A stretch of DNA of 64,000 bases, from positions 158,072,714-158,136,713 of the forward strand of contig CM061142.1 in assembly GCA_030789695.1 (NCBI GenBank), given 5' to 3'. Position 1 is the first letter of the stretch, and each line of letters begins with the position of its first letter. Below the pieces are notes generated by a model that did no database searches, had not been told where the DNA came from, and worked only from the letters and a program-made list of their open reading frames with translations. The DNA comes from Scilla litardierei. Its lineage: Eukaryota; Streptophyta; Magnoliopsida; Asparagales; Asparagaceae. Shown here piece by piece: positions 46,061 through 55,886 of the stretch. Position numbers and translations under genes: made by a program.

Positions 46061-48271
46061 TGTTGAGTATTGGACTCTCCACCTTGATTTTGATGATGAT
46101 CAAACACAAATCATTGTGACTAACTCTTGTGATTGCAGTTAGCTAAAAAGTCATCAATTAGATTCAAGAAGATCAAAAGTGACTACACGTGTTGATTCAA
46201 GTGGAGGACTTGGTAGATCAACAAAGGTTAAGCATTGGCTTGAAGAACTCAAATGCTACATCAAACCTCAAGCCAATGGCATCAACAAATGAATGGAGAT
46301 TCAATCCAAAGAGAAGATAAGAATGGACGAGTCAAAAGCTTCGAAGACTATGACGATGGAGATATTCAAGTCATTCAACTAAAAGACTCAAGTCCATGAA
46401 GAATTATGGAGATCGTCGCCAAAGTACTTTGTTCATCTCAAGCGACGTCCCAAGACTTCCTCAGATCGCGTGATCGTGTGCCTGAAGCTTCGTTGAAGCT
46501 CAAGGAGAATTAATGAAGTCAAGGGATTCAGAATCTTCATATTGAAGCTTTGAAGACGGTTCGTCATGGTATATATATTGTCTTCTAGCTTCGGTTTAGT
46601 AGAATGTTAAGCCTTGAGTAGTACTTGCCTAGACATCTTCATAACATTCATATCTTATCTCTAGGATTGCCTTAGAAGCCATCAAAATGTTTCCCGAAGC
46701 TTATCGCTTCTTTTCTTGGCTTCGTATGCATCTTAGTTGGTTCAAGTAGAAGAACCAACCGACTAGATGACGATCTAGTCGGTTGGAAATTCTTCTTGAA
46801 CCGACTAGACATCCTAGTTAAATTCAGCACATTCACTGTTGATCAATTAGTCGGTCCAAGAAGGTTCATCGACAGACTAGATGACGATCTAGTCGGTTGG
46901 AAATCCTTCTCAGACCGTCTGGTTATCCTAATTATTTGAAAACTATTTGTTGACCAATTAGTCGGTCCAAGAAGGGTCAGCGACCGACTAAATGACGATC
47001 TAGTCGGTTGGTGTCTCTTCTCAGACCGACTAGTTCTCCTAATGAAATTCAACTTCTTTACTGTTGACCTATTAGTCGGTCCAAAAAGGCTCACCGACCG
47101 ACTAGTTGTCAAACTAGTCGGTTGATGTTTCTTCTTAGACCGACTAGTTCTTCTATCTCTTGATTTCACTATCTTTGTTGTCAACCTTCTAGTCGGTCCA
47201 AGAAGGTTCACCGACCGACTAGTTGTCAAACTAGTCGGTTGACGTCTCTTATTAGACCGACTAGTTCTTCATATCTTGATTTCGCTGTCTTCCTTCTAGT
47301 CGGTCCAAGAAGGTTCACCGACCGACTAGTTGCAAAACTAATCGGTCAGTGATCCTTCTTAGACCGATTAAGCAGCTTCAAAATAGAGCCGTTGTGGCAT
47401 TTAATGCCATGATTTTTGTAACCGTTTTTCTCTCTTCCCTATATAAGTTTGAGTGCTTCAAACCAGGGATCCAAGGGCTGAAATTAGACACATTTTCACA
47501 TCTAAGAGAAGAGCCATTCAACTCTATTTCAAAGCTCTCTCTTCTCACAAGAATCTCTCCCTCACTCTTTGAGCACTAATTCCTCAAGAGAGATTCTCAT
47601 TTCTTGTGAGCTACTCAAGCCAAGAGCTTGAATCCAAGTCAGCAACTTCTCCTTAGCCATATATTGCTACTCATCTTGGTGGAGCTAGGGTTTGGTGATC
47701 TCATCTTCCTCAAAATCCATTCTTGCCATATATTGGTAAGTATTTCTCAAGGCATAGGATTTTGTGGTAAGAAGTTTTATATTTCATTCTTTATACTTCA
47801 TATTTGTTGTATACTCACGGTGGTGAGAGGTTTGGCTTGATCCCAAGTTGTGAAAGTCAAGATTTCGTTTTGCTCTCGGTTTGTGAGAGTTTGCTTAGTC
47901 CCTGGTTGTGGGACTAAGGTCTTTGCGTGTTCCCGGGTTGTGGGATACACGGACATCGATTGTAGGTCGATTGTACTTGTGGGGTTTCTGCAAATGGGCT
48001 AAAGGAATTCTCTAGCAGTTTGCTAGAGTATCCGGAGGGGATCCGGGTGTTGCTGGATTAGGGCACCGGTAATAAGTCGGGGATACTTGGGTGGCGCCGA
48101 ACCAGGGTAGATTGCTAGTTAGCATTGCATTCTTGCTTGGGTTGTTGTTCACTTATTGTATTCCGCATTTGTTGGTTAAGTAGGGTTTTATTTGGCGTAA
48201 ATTCCTTATAATTCTATAAAACACTATTCACCCCCTCTAGTGTTTGTTCCTCATAGCACAAGGTCACTACA
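46061..48271 (+). repeat. 3' LTR of the Sirevirus-like element
   Basis: Collinear with 14582-16788. Palindrome array at 46735-47370, TATA box TATATAAG at 47440-47447, end CACTACA followed by the duplication ATCTC (48272-48276). Its palindromes keep the same unit order as the 5' LTR. Confidence 0.95.
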
Positions 48272-48276
48272 ATCTC

Positions 48277-51200
48277 GACCCACTAAATCTTGATATTGAT
48301 TTACTAATCAAAAATCATAACTGAATCGATCTTCTTAATTAAAATATCCCAACCAAGTCGATCCCCCTAATTTAATCTCAATTAAGTTGATTAGTTAAAT
48401 CAGATCTAAATCCTAATATCTTTTAATATCTTAACTATACTTATTTCCAAATCAAATCTAAATTACGTTAACAATAATTTATCCCTAACTATTAACTATT
48501 TTAATTTAAATCCTAATAATACCCTAAATATATACCATCAAACCCCATGCAATCATGCGCATACGGGATACTCGGCAACTACTCACGTAACTTCCCAGTT
48601 CTTCTCCTTCTTCTATTCTTCTTAAGCCTGACGTTCTCCCCCATACAACAACTCAACCCCGCCAGCTATCCACGAGACACCTCGACCTTCACCTCCCTTC
48701 CGACTCTGACCACCTCACCGACATACTTCCAAAGAGCCCGACGGCCTCTTCACCCCTCAACAACGTCCTCCTCCAGCGAACACCATCTCCGAAGCCTATA
48801 CCCCCGCCGTCCACCGTCCCCCTTCCGATCATCCCACTCCGACGAACCACCAGCCCCCAAGCTCCCACCGCGACCTCAGACCATCTTCTTTGACCACAGC
48901 CTCCTTTGCTTCTCCGCATCTCTGACCCGCCTTCAACCTCGACACCGGCGAACACCCCGCTCCAAAGCCCACCACCCTCTATCCTTCCACACCACTGCTT
49001 AGCCCCATGCGAGCTCCGTCCTCGCAGCTAACCACAACATCCTCCGAAGCCTCTCCCCTAACATGGGGCCACGCAAATCCGACGCTTTAGCCTCAAGTCA
49101 CCGCCCAACGTCACTCCAATGCCGCCACATCCTCCTTGCATTTAACTGCCATTAACAATGCTCCGAGCAACCTCGAAACCCTTCGAAGCCCAGCCTCTGA
49201 TCTCCTCTCCCCGTACTCACCCTCCTCCTTGCTCGCAAAAGAATCCACCACCTGCATGCCCTAGAACCATGCCGACCAAACTCCGACGACACAACACCTC
49301 TAGCACCCCCGACAGCTGTAACTCCTTCAAGCTCCCCTCCTCACGCCACCGGTGCCTCCCACACCGTCGCTCGGCGTCGCCAGTCTCCACCGCTGCCAGC
49401 AACTCCCTCCGATCACCGCTTGGGCTCCTCGTCGCCGTCGTCCTCAGCTTCCATCGCCAGTCACCGAGTCACATCGTCGTGTACAACATAAGGCAGAGGC
49501 GACGATCGATGGTGAGTGCATCATATATGAACAGTATAACTTAAATGCATGTACTGCCTCTTATTTACTACATATACAGTATGTATATAAGTGTTATAAT
49601 ATTTCTATAAGTATATATATGGATATAAATATGATATACATTTTAAGTAGTTAATATGTTTATGCATGTTATTGAGTTATGATACAGTTATTAATGTAGT
49701 AGGTATGTATACCTTATAAAAACAGTATGCAGTATACTTAATGTGAATCATATAGTTAACTTATATGTTATATAGGTTATATGTCAGTATATATTGGTAT
49801 ATAAGTATGTTGGTATACATATTAGTGTATATATGTGGGTATGCTAGTATACACATGATAGTTTTACTAGGTAATTAGTTGGGCTTGACTTTTAAAATCC
49901 GTTAACGCAGATTAAATCATGCCTCTCACCATGATCACCGGGACACCGGAAACGCTCCTTTAAGGCAAGTATTTTATCGTTTACAACCCTTTTAAGATAT
50001 AACGCACACTGTTGAAATGTTAAAATGACAACTTCTGTAAGTGTGTTACTTAATAACATTAGAAATAATGAACTTGGTGATGTGTTGGTTTGCTCTTACT
50101 ATTAAAATGTTGTTGTCACTTTAATAATGTATATGAAATGCAATCATTGCTTGTGATCCTATTAATTGTGGAATGTACACCATAATAAATTGTGATACTG
50201 GGCCCTCGGGGCATATACTGACTATTGGGCCCTCTGGGCATTTACAGAATATTGGGCCCTTGGGACATACGTTGAACTATACAGAACACACATTGACACT
50301 TTGGGTGGGGTAGTCGATTGTAGTAGAGTGCAGAATTCTGGATTTTACCCCACCGGTAAATTTGACCGTCGCCCGGATGGGGTCGGTGAGTACAGAGCCA
50401 CGGGTAGCTCCAGTTGGTTTGGGTGTAATTGTATTTTCTTCTGCCCTCAGACAATGGGCTTGTCATTAGATAGGAGATTGAATGATGCACTCTTTTACCC
50501 CTGCTGTTGCTATTGTGTAACCTGCTAACTTTATTACCATGCTTACTATTCGCTACTTTGCACACTACACTTTGTCAGCTCACTACCTTGCATACTACAC
50601 TTTGCTTGTCCACTGCTTTGCACACTACACTTTGCCTACTCACTACTTTGTACTCTACACATATTCTCTTACGATGTACTTTCTTTACTTTGTTTTAATC
50701 ACATTGTGTCACTTATCTTCAAAAGCTTTGCAAACTATACTATTATCTTACCAAGGGTCCATTTTCTAAAAATTTTAACTTTCAAAGACCCTCGCTGATG
50801 TTTATTTCCTTGTTGTTTATCTTGTGAAATATACGTCACTGATGTATACTTTGAGGCTACAGGGGAGCATACTTTGATGTATATTTCCTTCTAAGACAGA
50901 TTCTACAGGGGAGCATACTTTGAGGCTGAGTTGGTTGACCAGGAGTGCCTTGACGCTGAGATCCACTACCGAGGAACGACGTGTTTTCGTACCACTGCAA
51001 TAAATCTAAAATTGCTGTTGTATTTTATTCATGTGTAACTCCACTTTGTGTAACTGTTTGTAATGGCAATGCTAGACCTTAATTCTTTTGTGTACATGTA
51101 ATCTGGATGTTGAAGTGTAATGATGACATTCTTAGTTGTTCTGATGTTCGCAAGCAAGAACCTGCCAAGCTTAATACACGGACGCTTATTGTGCTTAAGT

Positions 51201-51300
51201 CAAAGAAGGAAGGAAAAAAAGAAAGTACTTCTTCTTTACCTAAAGCACATGCAGACCCGCTCGCGTCCTCGCTCCCAAGTATAATGGGAAGCGGGGCGTG
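48277..51300 (+). mobile_element. Second chromovirus-like LTR, 3' part
   Basis: Continuation of 14280-14581 after the copia insertion. It has an AT-rich start, a C-rich block (48600-49510, frames there are low-complexity on both strands), TATATA spacers (49560-49870), GGGCCCT(C/T)(G/T)GGGCATA units at 50200-50270, and a last part with AGCGGGGCG near 51290. The end should read GCGTTACA; here GCGTGAAA is seen, so the exact right edge (about 51300) is uncertain and no target duplication was found. The landmarks parallel those of 1333-4239. Confidence 0.5.
50200..50930 (+). repeat. Small tandem repeats in the LTR
   Basis: Three units of about 28-30 bp with TTGGGCCCT and GGGCATA (50200-50270); four units of about 33 bp with CTTTGCACACTACACTTTG (50560-50665); and CTACAGGGGAGCATACTTTG twice (near 50850 and 50905). 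Confidence 0.8.
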
Positions 51301-51889
51301 AAAGCAGCAGCGGCAGCATCAAGAGTGACGCGGCCGTTTGGATTTCTCCAAACGACCGTTTTGAAACAGATCTAGAGCAAAACCCGATGGATTTAGGGTT
51401 TGTATAAAAGCTAGGGACGCCGTCATTTTTAGGGAGCCGAGTCCTTAGGCTCTTTTTTGTATCTTCTTCAACTTCTTATTGTATTTTAGGAGTATGATTA
51501 GGATAGATGATGATTTTTGTGAGTCCTTCTCTTGATTTGTACTAGAGATTGACAACTTTGGTTATAAATTATGAGATAAGTATTCCTAATTCTATTTTCT
51601 TGTTGTTTTTGTATTGCTTTATTATCATTTAGCTATTAACTGCTGTTTTTAGAATATATTCTTGTTCTTTTGATTGTCATCTCGCATTATTGTCTCCATT
51701 CTCATAAATTCACATATCATATTCTTCGTTATACTCTGTAAATCCTTGTTCCACTCATCTGATTAGCGTAGCTTGTATACATCCATATATTGAGCTAGTA
51801 CTCGATCGATCCACCTCCATGTGGACAACCCATAAAGCACTACGATGATGCCGTGCGCTTGCGGTTTATAAATTGTAAAACGATAACAT
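51301..51889 (+). mobile_element. Athila/Tat-style LTR, 3' part
   Basis: It continues 13518-14279. It begins with the same palindrome type (CGGCCGTTTGG / CCAAACGACCG near 51330-51350), then a TATA box TATAAAAG (51403-51410), a leader like that of the LTR at 38495, and a final block with GATCCACCTCCATG and GGTTTATAAATTGTAAAACGATAAC, which parallels CACCTCCCTGAG and GGTAAAACGACACC near 40450. The right edge is approximate. Confidence 0.55.
51403..51410 (+). promoter_or_regulatory. TATA box of Athila/Tat-style LTR
   Basis: TATAAAAG lies downstream of the AAACGACCG palindromes and about 40 bp ahead of a leader starting GAGCCGAGTCC. Same place as in related LTRs. Confidence 0.55.
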
Positions 51890-52750
51890 GTGCGCAGGGA
51901 GCTTGTATGGGGAGGACGATTCGGGGAGTGGCTTGGGCGATGGAGAGGCTCGGGGTGAGGTGCTGCTCGCAGCGGGAGCTTGACAAGTGGATGAGGCAGG
52001 TGAATCTCAGTGGAGGAGACCGAAAGGTGTGTGGGGAAGAGTGTATTAGGGGGGTTTATTATTATAATATTAATTAGTAATTAATTAATCTTCAATGTAG
52101 GAGAAGTTAAGTGTCGAAAAAATTTCCTTTTGATGGAAAAAGTGTGTGGTGGGTTATCCATGGGTTTTTAGATTATTATTTTAATATTTTATTTTAGTTT
52201 AGTGTTTTTGGCTCCAACAATGTTTTTGAAAAATTCTGGAAAAATTACTATAAATTTTAAAAAAATTAGAAAACTTATTACGCCAATTATGTGTAATTTT
52301 TAGATAAAAATAATATATATTGGGGCTAAATCTATGAAAAGTTTTTCTTATATTAATATTATTATTTTGAAATTTAACAGATTTTTGGCTCTAGAAATGG
52401 ATTTTTAAAAAATTCTTAAAAATTATCATAAATTCTGAAATATTGAAAAATTAATGCAAATAATGTATGTCAAAATTTTCTAATAATATGTTTTGAGGCT
52501 AAAAGTGTTTTGGCATTGGAAAAATTGTTAAAATTTATAGAAAAATATAAAAATATCAAAGTTAATTTTTAAAATTATTTTTAATCATATTGATGGGTTT
52601 AAATATTACTAATGTATATTATTATTACTTATTATATTAAAGTACTAATTGAATTAGAAAATTAGGTTTTTGGTTCTTGAAAAAATAAAAAAGAATTATA
52701 AAACTTTTAAAATAGTGAAAACCCCATTAAGTTGGTTAGGGGGTATTACA
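51890..52750 (-). mobile_element. Outermost minus-strand LTR, 5' start segment
   Basis: On the minus strand the LTR starts TGTAATACCCCC at 52750, preceded by GTAAGGAGTGAAAAA as polypurine tract and TTCGAGAACAGAATTTTT, the typical end of chromovirus pol (a TTCGAGGACGAA-like phrase). The segment has AT-rich repeats of AAAATT...TAAAAATT (52200-52700) and a G-rich block at 51890-52060 that continues the one at 13140-13517. Confidence 0.6.
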
Positions 52751-53231
52751 TTTTTCACTCCTTACAAAAAATTCTGTTCTCGAAATTTCTTGGAGTTAGA
52801 ATACATGGTTTGTGAGGTTCGAAGGCCACTGTAGGCATGACTAATACACAATGTTATGGCAAAGGATGTAGTAATAAATAGTTTAATAAGTACAAAAGTG
52901 TAGTGCAGAGTGTTAACAAAATTATGTACTCAAGTGTGTAACTTCTGATTGTAGTCAGAAACGATACGTTCTATCAAACTATTTGAAGTTAGAGAAGTGT
53001 GTGTACTGATATATGGATGAATTTTAGAAATAAATTTAGAGCAAATAAAAGTAGTATAATAAGGAGAAACATGGCATGCTTAACATACAAAAAAAGTAGT
53101 GAACTGGATACCAGAGTTATATGGTGGTTACTTGGTTATAAGTCGAGTGTAATATGACCTATATGGCAAGTGTTTATATTCAATACTTCTAAGTGCTAGT
53201 GCTAGAATGGGTAGCTTTATCTGAGGCATAG
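52751..53231 (-). other. Interior edge of the outermost element
   Basis: Contains the polypurine tract and the pol-end-like phrase on the minus strand within its first 50 bp. The rest is AT-rich with no frame; pol itself is absent. It is cut at about 53231 by the GC-rich Tat-like remnant. Confidence 0.5.
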
Positions 53232-54071
53232 CACGGGTCGCATACGGTATCGGTCTCGGGGGCCGTCTGCATCCCGCCGAGTGCCTCAGCAGTCCTCACT
53301 GATCCTCTCAGGGGTTCGGTTCCAGGTCTTGATTTGGCCTTGGTGGACCGACCGGCGGCGGACGCCGTCCCTTCGGGGGACCGCTCCCTTTTGGAGTTGT
53401 CCCCTGTGGACGTACTGTCGGATTCCCTGGTCGGTCACCTCCAACAGGTTCGGATTCCTGACCCTTTTCAGATGATCGTTTTGCCTTTCGGTCTTCCTCG
53501 GTATAATCCACCTCCTTTTTATCTACAGGACACCGCGATGGCTCTCGAGGCGCAGCATCAGGCGACCCAGTTGAGGAGCCTCGAAGACTCTCTGAGTCGG
53601 GAGCGCACCCGGGCCGGGGAGGCTGACATAGCCCTTCAGGGTGCCCGCATGGAGGCTCGGCAGCAACGCCGTCGTGCTGACGAACTCGAGTCTCAAGTGC
53701 ACGATCTCAAGCGGAAGCTTGAAGACATTCATGACTTGAGCCGAGAAGCAGAGGAGAAGTTCCGGCAAGAGAGGAAGGATCTCTGGGGTCAGCTTGCCGA
53801 GCTACGTCAGAGGCTCCGTTTTGCCGAGGAAGCCGAGAAGGGCGTCGACACGGCCATAAGGCCGAAGATTGCGTCGGTCCTGAAGGAAGTCTTCGGGACT
53901 TATGAGGACCTTCTCGCCCCTCGCATAGTGGAGGTCATCAGGGAGTCGTTTTGGCAGTTCGCGGAGCATGCTCGGGAGCCGATCCTCCCTCCTCCGGGAC
54001 ATGCCGATCCCCATGGCTCGGAGCAAGGAGAGGCACCAGACGATGCTATCTCTCGTGCTCCGGACCCCTGA
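53232..54071 (+). CDS. Coiled-coil protein, Tat-type antisense ORF, 5' truncated
   Basis: Open from the left edge of the remnant (53232) to a stop at 54069-54071, about 279 codons. There is no clear start: the first in-frame candidate is a TTG, so the N-terminus is probably missing. The N-terminal third is Pro-rich and folded-looking (IPDPFQMIVLPFGLPRYNPP). From about residue 100 comes a long charged coiled coil (LEDSLSRERTRAGEADIALQ, ADELESQVHDLKRKLEDI), then a helical C-terminus (ASVLKEVFGTYEDLLAPRIV). It resembles the C-terminal half of plant gypsy-type transposon proteins (Pfam Transposase_28-like), which occur as antisense ORFs in Tat elements. Function is unknown. No frameshift is seen, so it is better kept than gag. 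Confidence 0.7.
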   Translation, partial: HGSHTVSVSGAVCIPPSASAVLTDPLRGSVPGLDLALVDRPAADAVPSGDRSLLELSPVDVLSDSLVGHLQQVRIPDPFQMIVLPFGLPRYNPPPFYLQDTAMALEAQHQATQLRSLEDSLSRERTRAGEADIALQGARMEARQQRRRADELESQVHDLKRKLEDIHDLSREAEEKFRQERKDLWGQLAELRQRLRFAEEAEKGVDTAIRPKIASVLKEVFGTYEDLLAPRIVEVIRESFWQFAEHAREPILPPPGHADPHGSEQGEAPDDAISRAPDP

Positions 54072-54240
54072 AGCGCCTTCGTGTCCTGTCCCCTTTCTTG
54101 GGTGACAAATTTTGTTGTCACCAATAGTGCTGCGGACTCCTGGCGACACTGCCTCTTGTGCTCCGGACCCCTGTAGAGCCCTTGTATCCCGTCTCCTTTC
54201 TTGGGTGACAAGTTTTGTTGTCAACTGCTGTGCTCGTGAG
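54056..54240 (+). repeat. Duplicated 3' end of the antisense ORF, about 103 bp
   Basis: GTGCTCCGGACCCCTG is followed by CCCTTTCTTGGGTGACAAATTTTG, and the same pair recurs about 103 bp later (GTGCTCCGGACCCCTGTAGA..., then CTTGGGTGACAAGTTTTGTTG). The first copy includes the stop codon of the ORF. Confidence 0.85.
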
Positions 54241-54499
54241 GATGTTGTTGAGTGATATGTAACCCATACCATTAATGAAAATGATTTCTTCTAGTTAGTT
54301 CTTCTTGTGCCGCTGGTCTCTTTTTTCGGAATGGCCTTTATTGTTCCTAGGCCGGACGGGCGTCGTTGCCCTCGTCTTGGGGTGTTGTCTTGAGCTCGCC
54401 CGGCTCGGTGTGTCGTTCTTCTCGCCGGGTCTGTTTTCCGGGGCTATTGTCCTCCTCCAGGCAAGCGAGTTGGTCACTTGACCCGCGAGGGAGGTCATC

Positions 54500-54990
54500 C
54501 CGTGGCTTGCGGCCAGCGGTCATGTTCGTCGTCCGAGGAGTTGCCCCAGCCTTAGGCGTGGGCGATCTGCTCAGTCTGCGGGGGTAGGTATCCCTCGGCT
54601 CAGGATTGGCAATCGCGTTCATCGGGAGGGACCTCCTGCCTTATGAGCGGGCGGTCTGCTCAATCCGCGGGGGCAGGTTCCCCTTGGCTTATGACCAGCA
54701 GTCGTGCTCCTCGGCTGGGGGAGTTTCCCCCAATTTTGCACACGGGCGGTGTGCCCAGTCCGCGGGGGCGGGTTCCCCTCGGCGTATGACCGGCAGTCGT
54801 GCTCCTCGGCCGTGGGAGTTGCCCCCAGTCTCATGAGCGGGTGCTTCGTTCAGTCCGCATAGGTGACCCCCCAGCCTACGGCTGGGTGTTGCGCTCGTCG
54901 GATGGGAGAGTAGCCCCCAACCTTGCGAGCGAAAGCTTTGCTTCGTCTGCGGGGGTGGATATCCCTCAGTCTACTGTTGACGAAGAAGAT
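54500..54990. repeat. Tandem array, about 92-bp unit, five diverged copies
   Basis: Anchored on CAGTCCGCGGGGGCGGGTTC-type text (near 54571, 54658, 54754, 54851 and 54942) followed by CCCTCGGC and a GGCGGTC / CGTGCTCCTCGG part. Frames crossing it are repeat-derived. Confidence 0.8.
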
Positions 54991-54999
54991 TTGGCAGCG

Positions 55000-55640
55000 A
55001 GGGGAGTCGTCTCCCGACTCTTCGGCCTACAAGAGAAGTTCGTTTGGTGGCGAGGAGAGTTGCCCCTTGGCTTATGGCCGACGAAGGAGATTCGTTCTAT
55101 GGCGAGGGGAGTCGCCTCCCGACTCTTCGGCCTACGTCCTACGATAGAGGTTCGTTCGGTGGCGAGGGGAGTTGCCCCTTGGCTTATGGCCGACGAAGGA
55201 GACTCGTTCGGTGGCGAGGGGAGTTACCCCTCGGCTTACGTCTTATAAAGAGGTTCGCTCGGTGGCGAGGGGAATTACCCCTCGGCTTACGGCCGACGAA
55301 GGAGACTCGTTCGGTGGCGAGGGGAGCTACCCCTCGGCTTACGGCCGACGAAGGAGACTCGTTCGGTGGCGAGGGGAGTTGCCCCTCGGCTTACGGCCGA
55401 CGAAGGAGACTCGTTCGATGGCGAGGGGAGTTACCCCTCGGCTTACGTCCTACAAAAAAGGTCCGTTCGGTGGCGAGGGGAGTTGCCCCTCAGCTTACGG
55501 CCGACGAAGGGGACTCGTTCGGTGGCGAGGGGAGCTACCCCTTGGCTTACGGCCGACGAAGGAGACTCGTTCGGTGGCGAGGGGAGTTGCCCCTCGGCCA
55601 TCGGAGGAGATTCACTCGGTGGCGAGGGGGGGGGGTTGCC
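55000..55640. repeat. Tandem array, 51-52-bp unit, about 12 copies
   Basis: The unit contains GGTGGCGAGGGGAGTTGCCC, then CTCGGCTTACGGCCGACGAA and GGAGACTCGTTC. Starts at 55159, 55210, 55261 and 55313 show 51-52-bp spacing. Some copies carry CGTCCTAC(A/G)A instead of the GCCGACGAAGG part. The central copies are almost identical, so the array is young or homogenised. Its overlapping frames (Arg/Gly/Leu-rich) are not genes. Confidence 0.95.
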
Positions 55641-55886
55641 CCTCGGCTTACGCCCGATGCGATTCGGGCTGGTCCATATCAGTTGGACCGCGGTTGCCTT
55701 GGTTGAGTCCTGCTACGCATCCTGAATCGTCTGCTCAAGATAGGTGACAAAGTTTGCATTGCATGCCTTCATTTCTGTGAGACAATACATTTGGAGTAAT
55801 GAAAAAGAAAAGGTGGCAAGACACGGGGGAGGTTCTGGCAGGGTAGCCCTCCTCCAGTGGATCGGTGGCTGTTTCTTTTCGTCTCC

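Larger units (their letters stand above)
14582..48271 (+). mobile_element. Sirevirus-like copia element, gag only, heavily nested
   Basis: Two LTRs of 2207 and 2211 bp lie in direct orientation, both starting TGTTGAGTATTGG and ending CACTACA, flanked by the duplication ATCTC (14577-14581 and 48272-48276). An initiator-Met primer-binding site follows the 5' LTR, and AAAAGGGGGAGAA precedes the 3' LTR. LTR palindromes, repeated polypurine tracts and a gag with a long coiled coil are Sirevirus traits. No protease, integrase, RT or RNase H is found in the roughly 6 kb of own internal sequence left after removing the insertions, so the element is non-autonomous. It spans 33.7 kb because of four later insertions. 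Confidence 0.92.

Noticed and set aside
48547..49544. Frames of 100-150 codons in the C-rich block on both strands
   Set aside because: Low-complexity Pro/Ser/Arg composition, open on both strands, inside an LTR; no domain recognised.
53281..53511. Additional frames overlapping the antisense ORF start
   Set aside because: Shadows of the 53232-54071 frame in GC-rich DNA with few stops.
54799..55747. Four overlapping open frames of up to 220 codons
   Set aside because: They are produced by the 51-bp tandem array, whose unit (17 codons) keeps several frames open.
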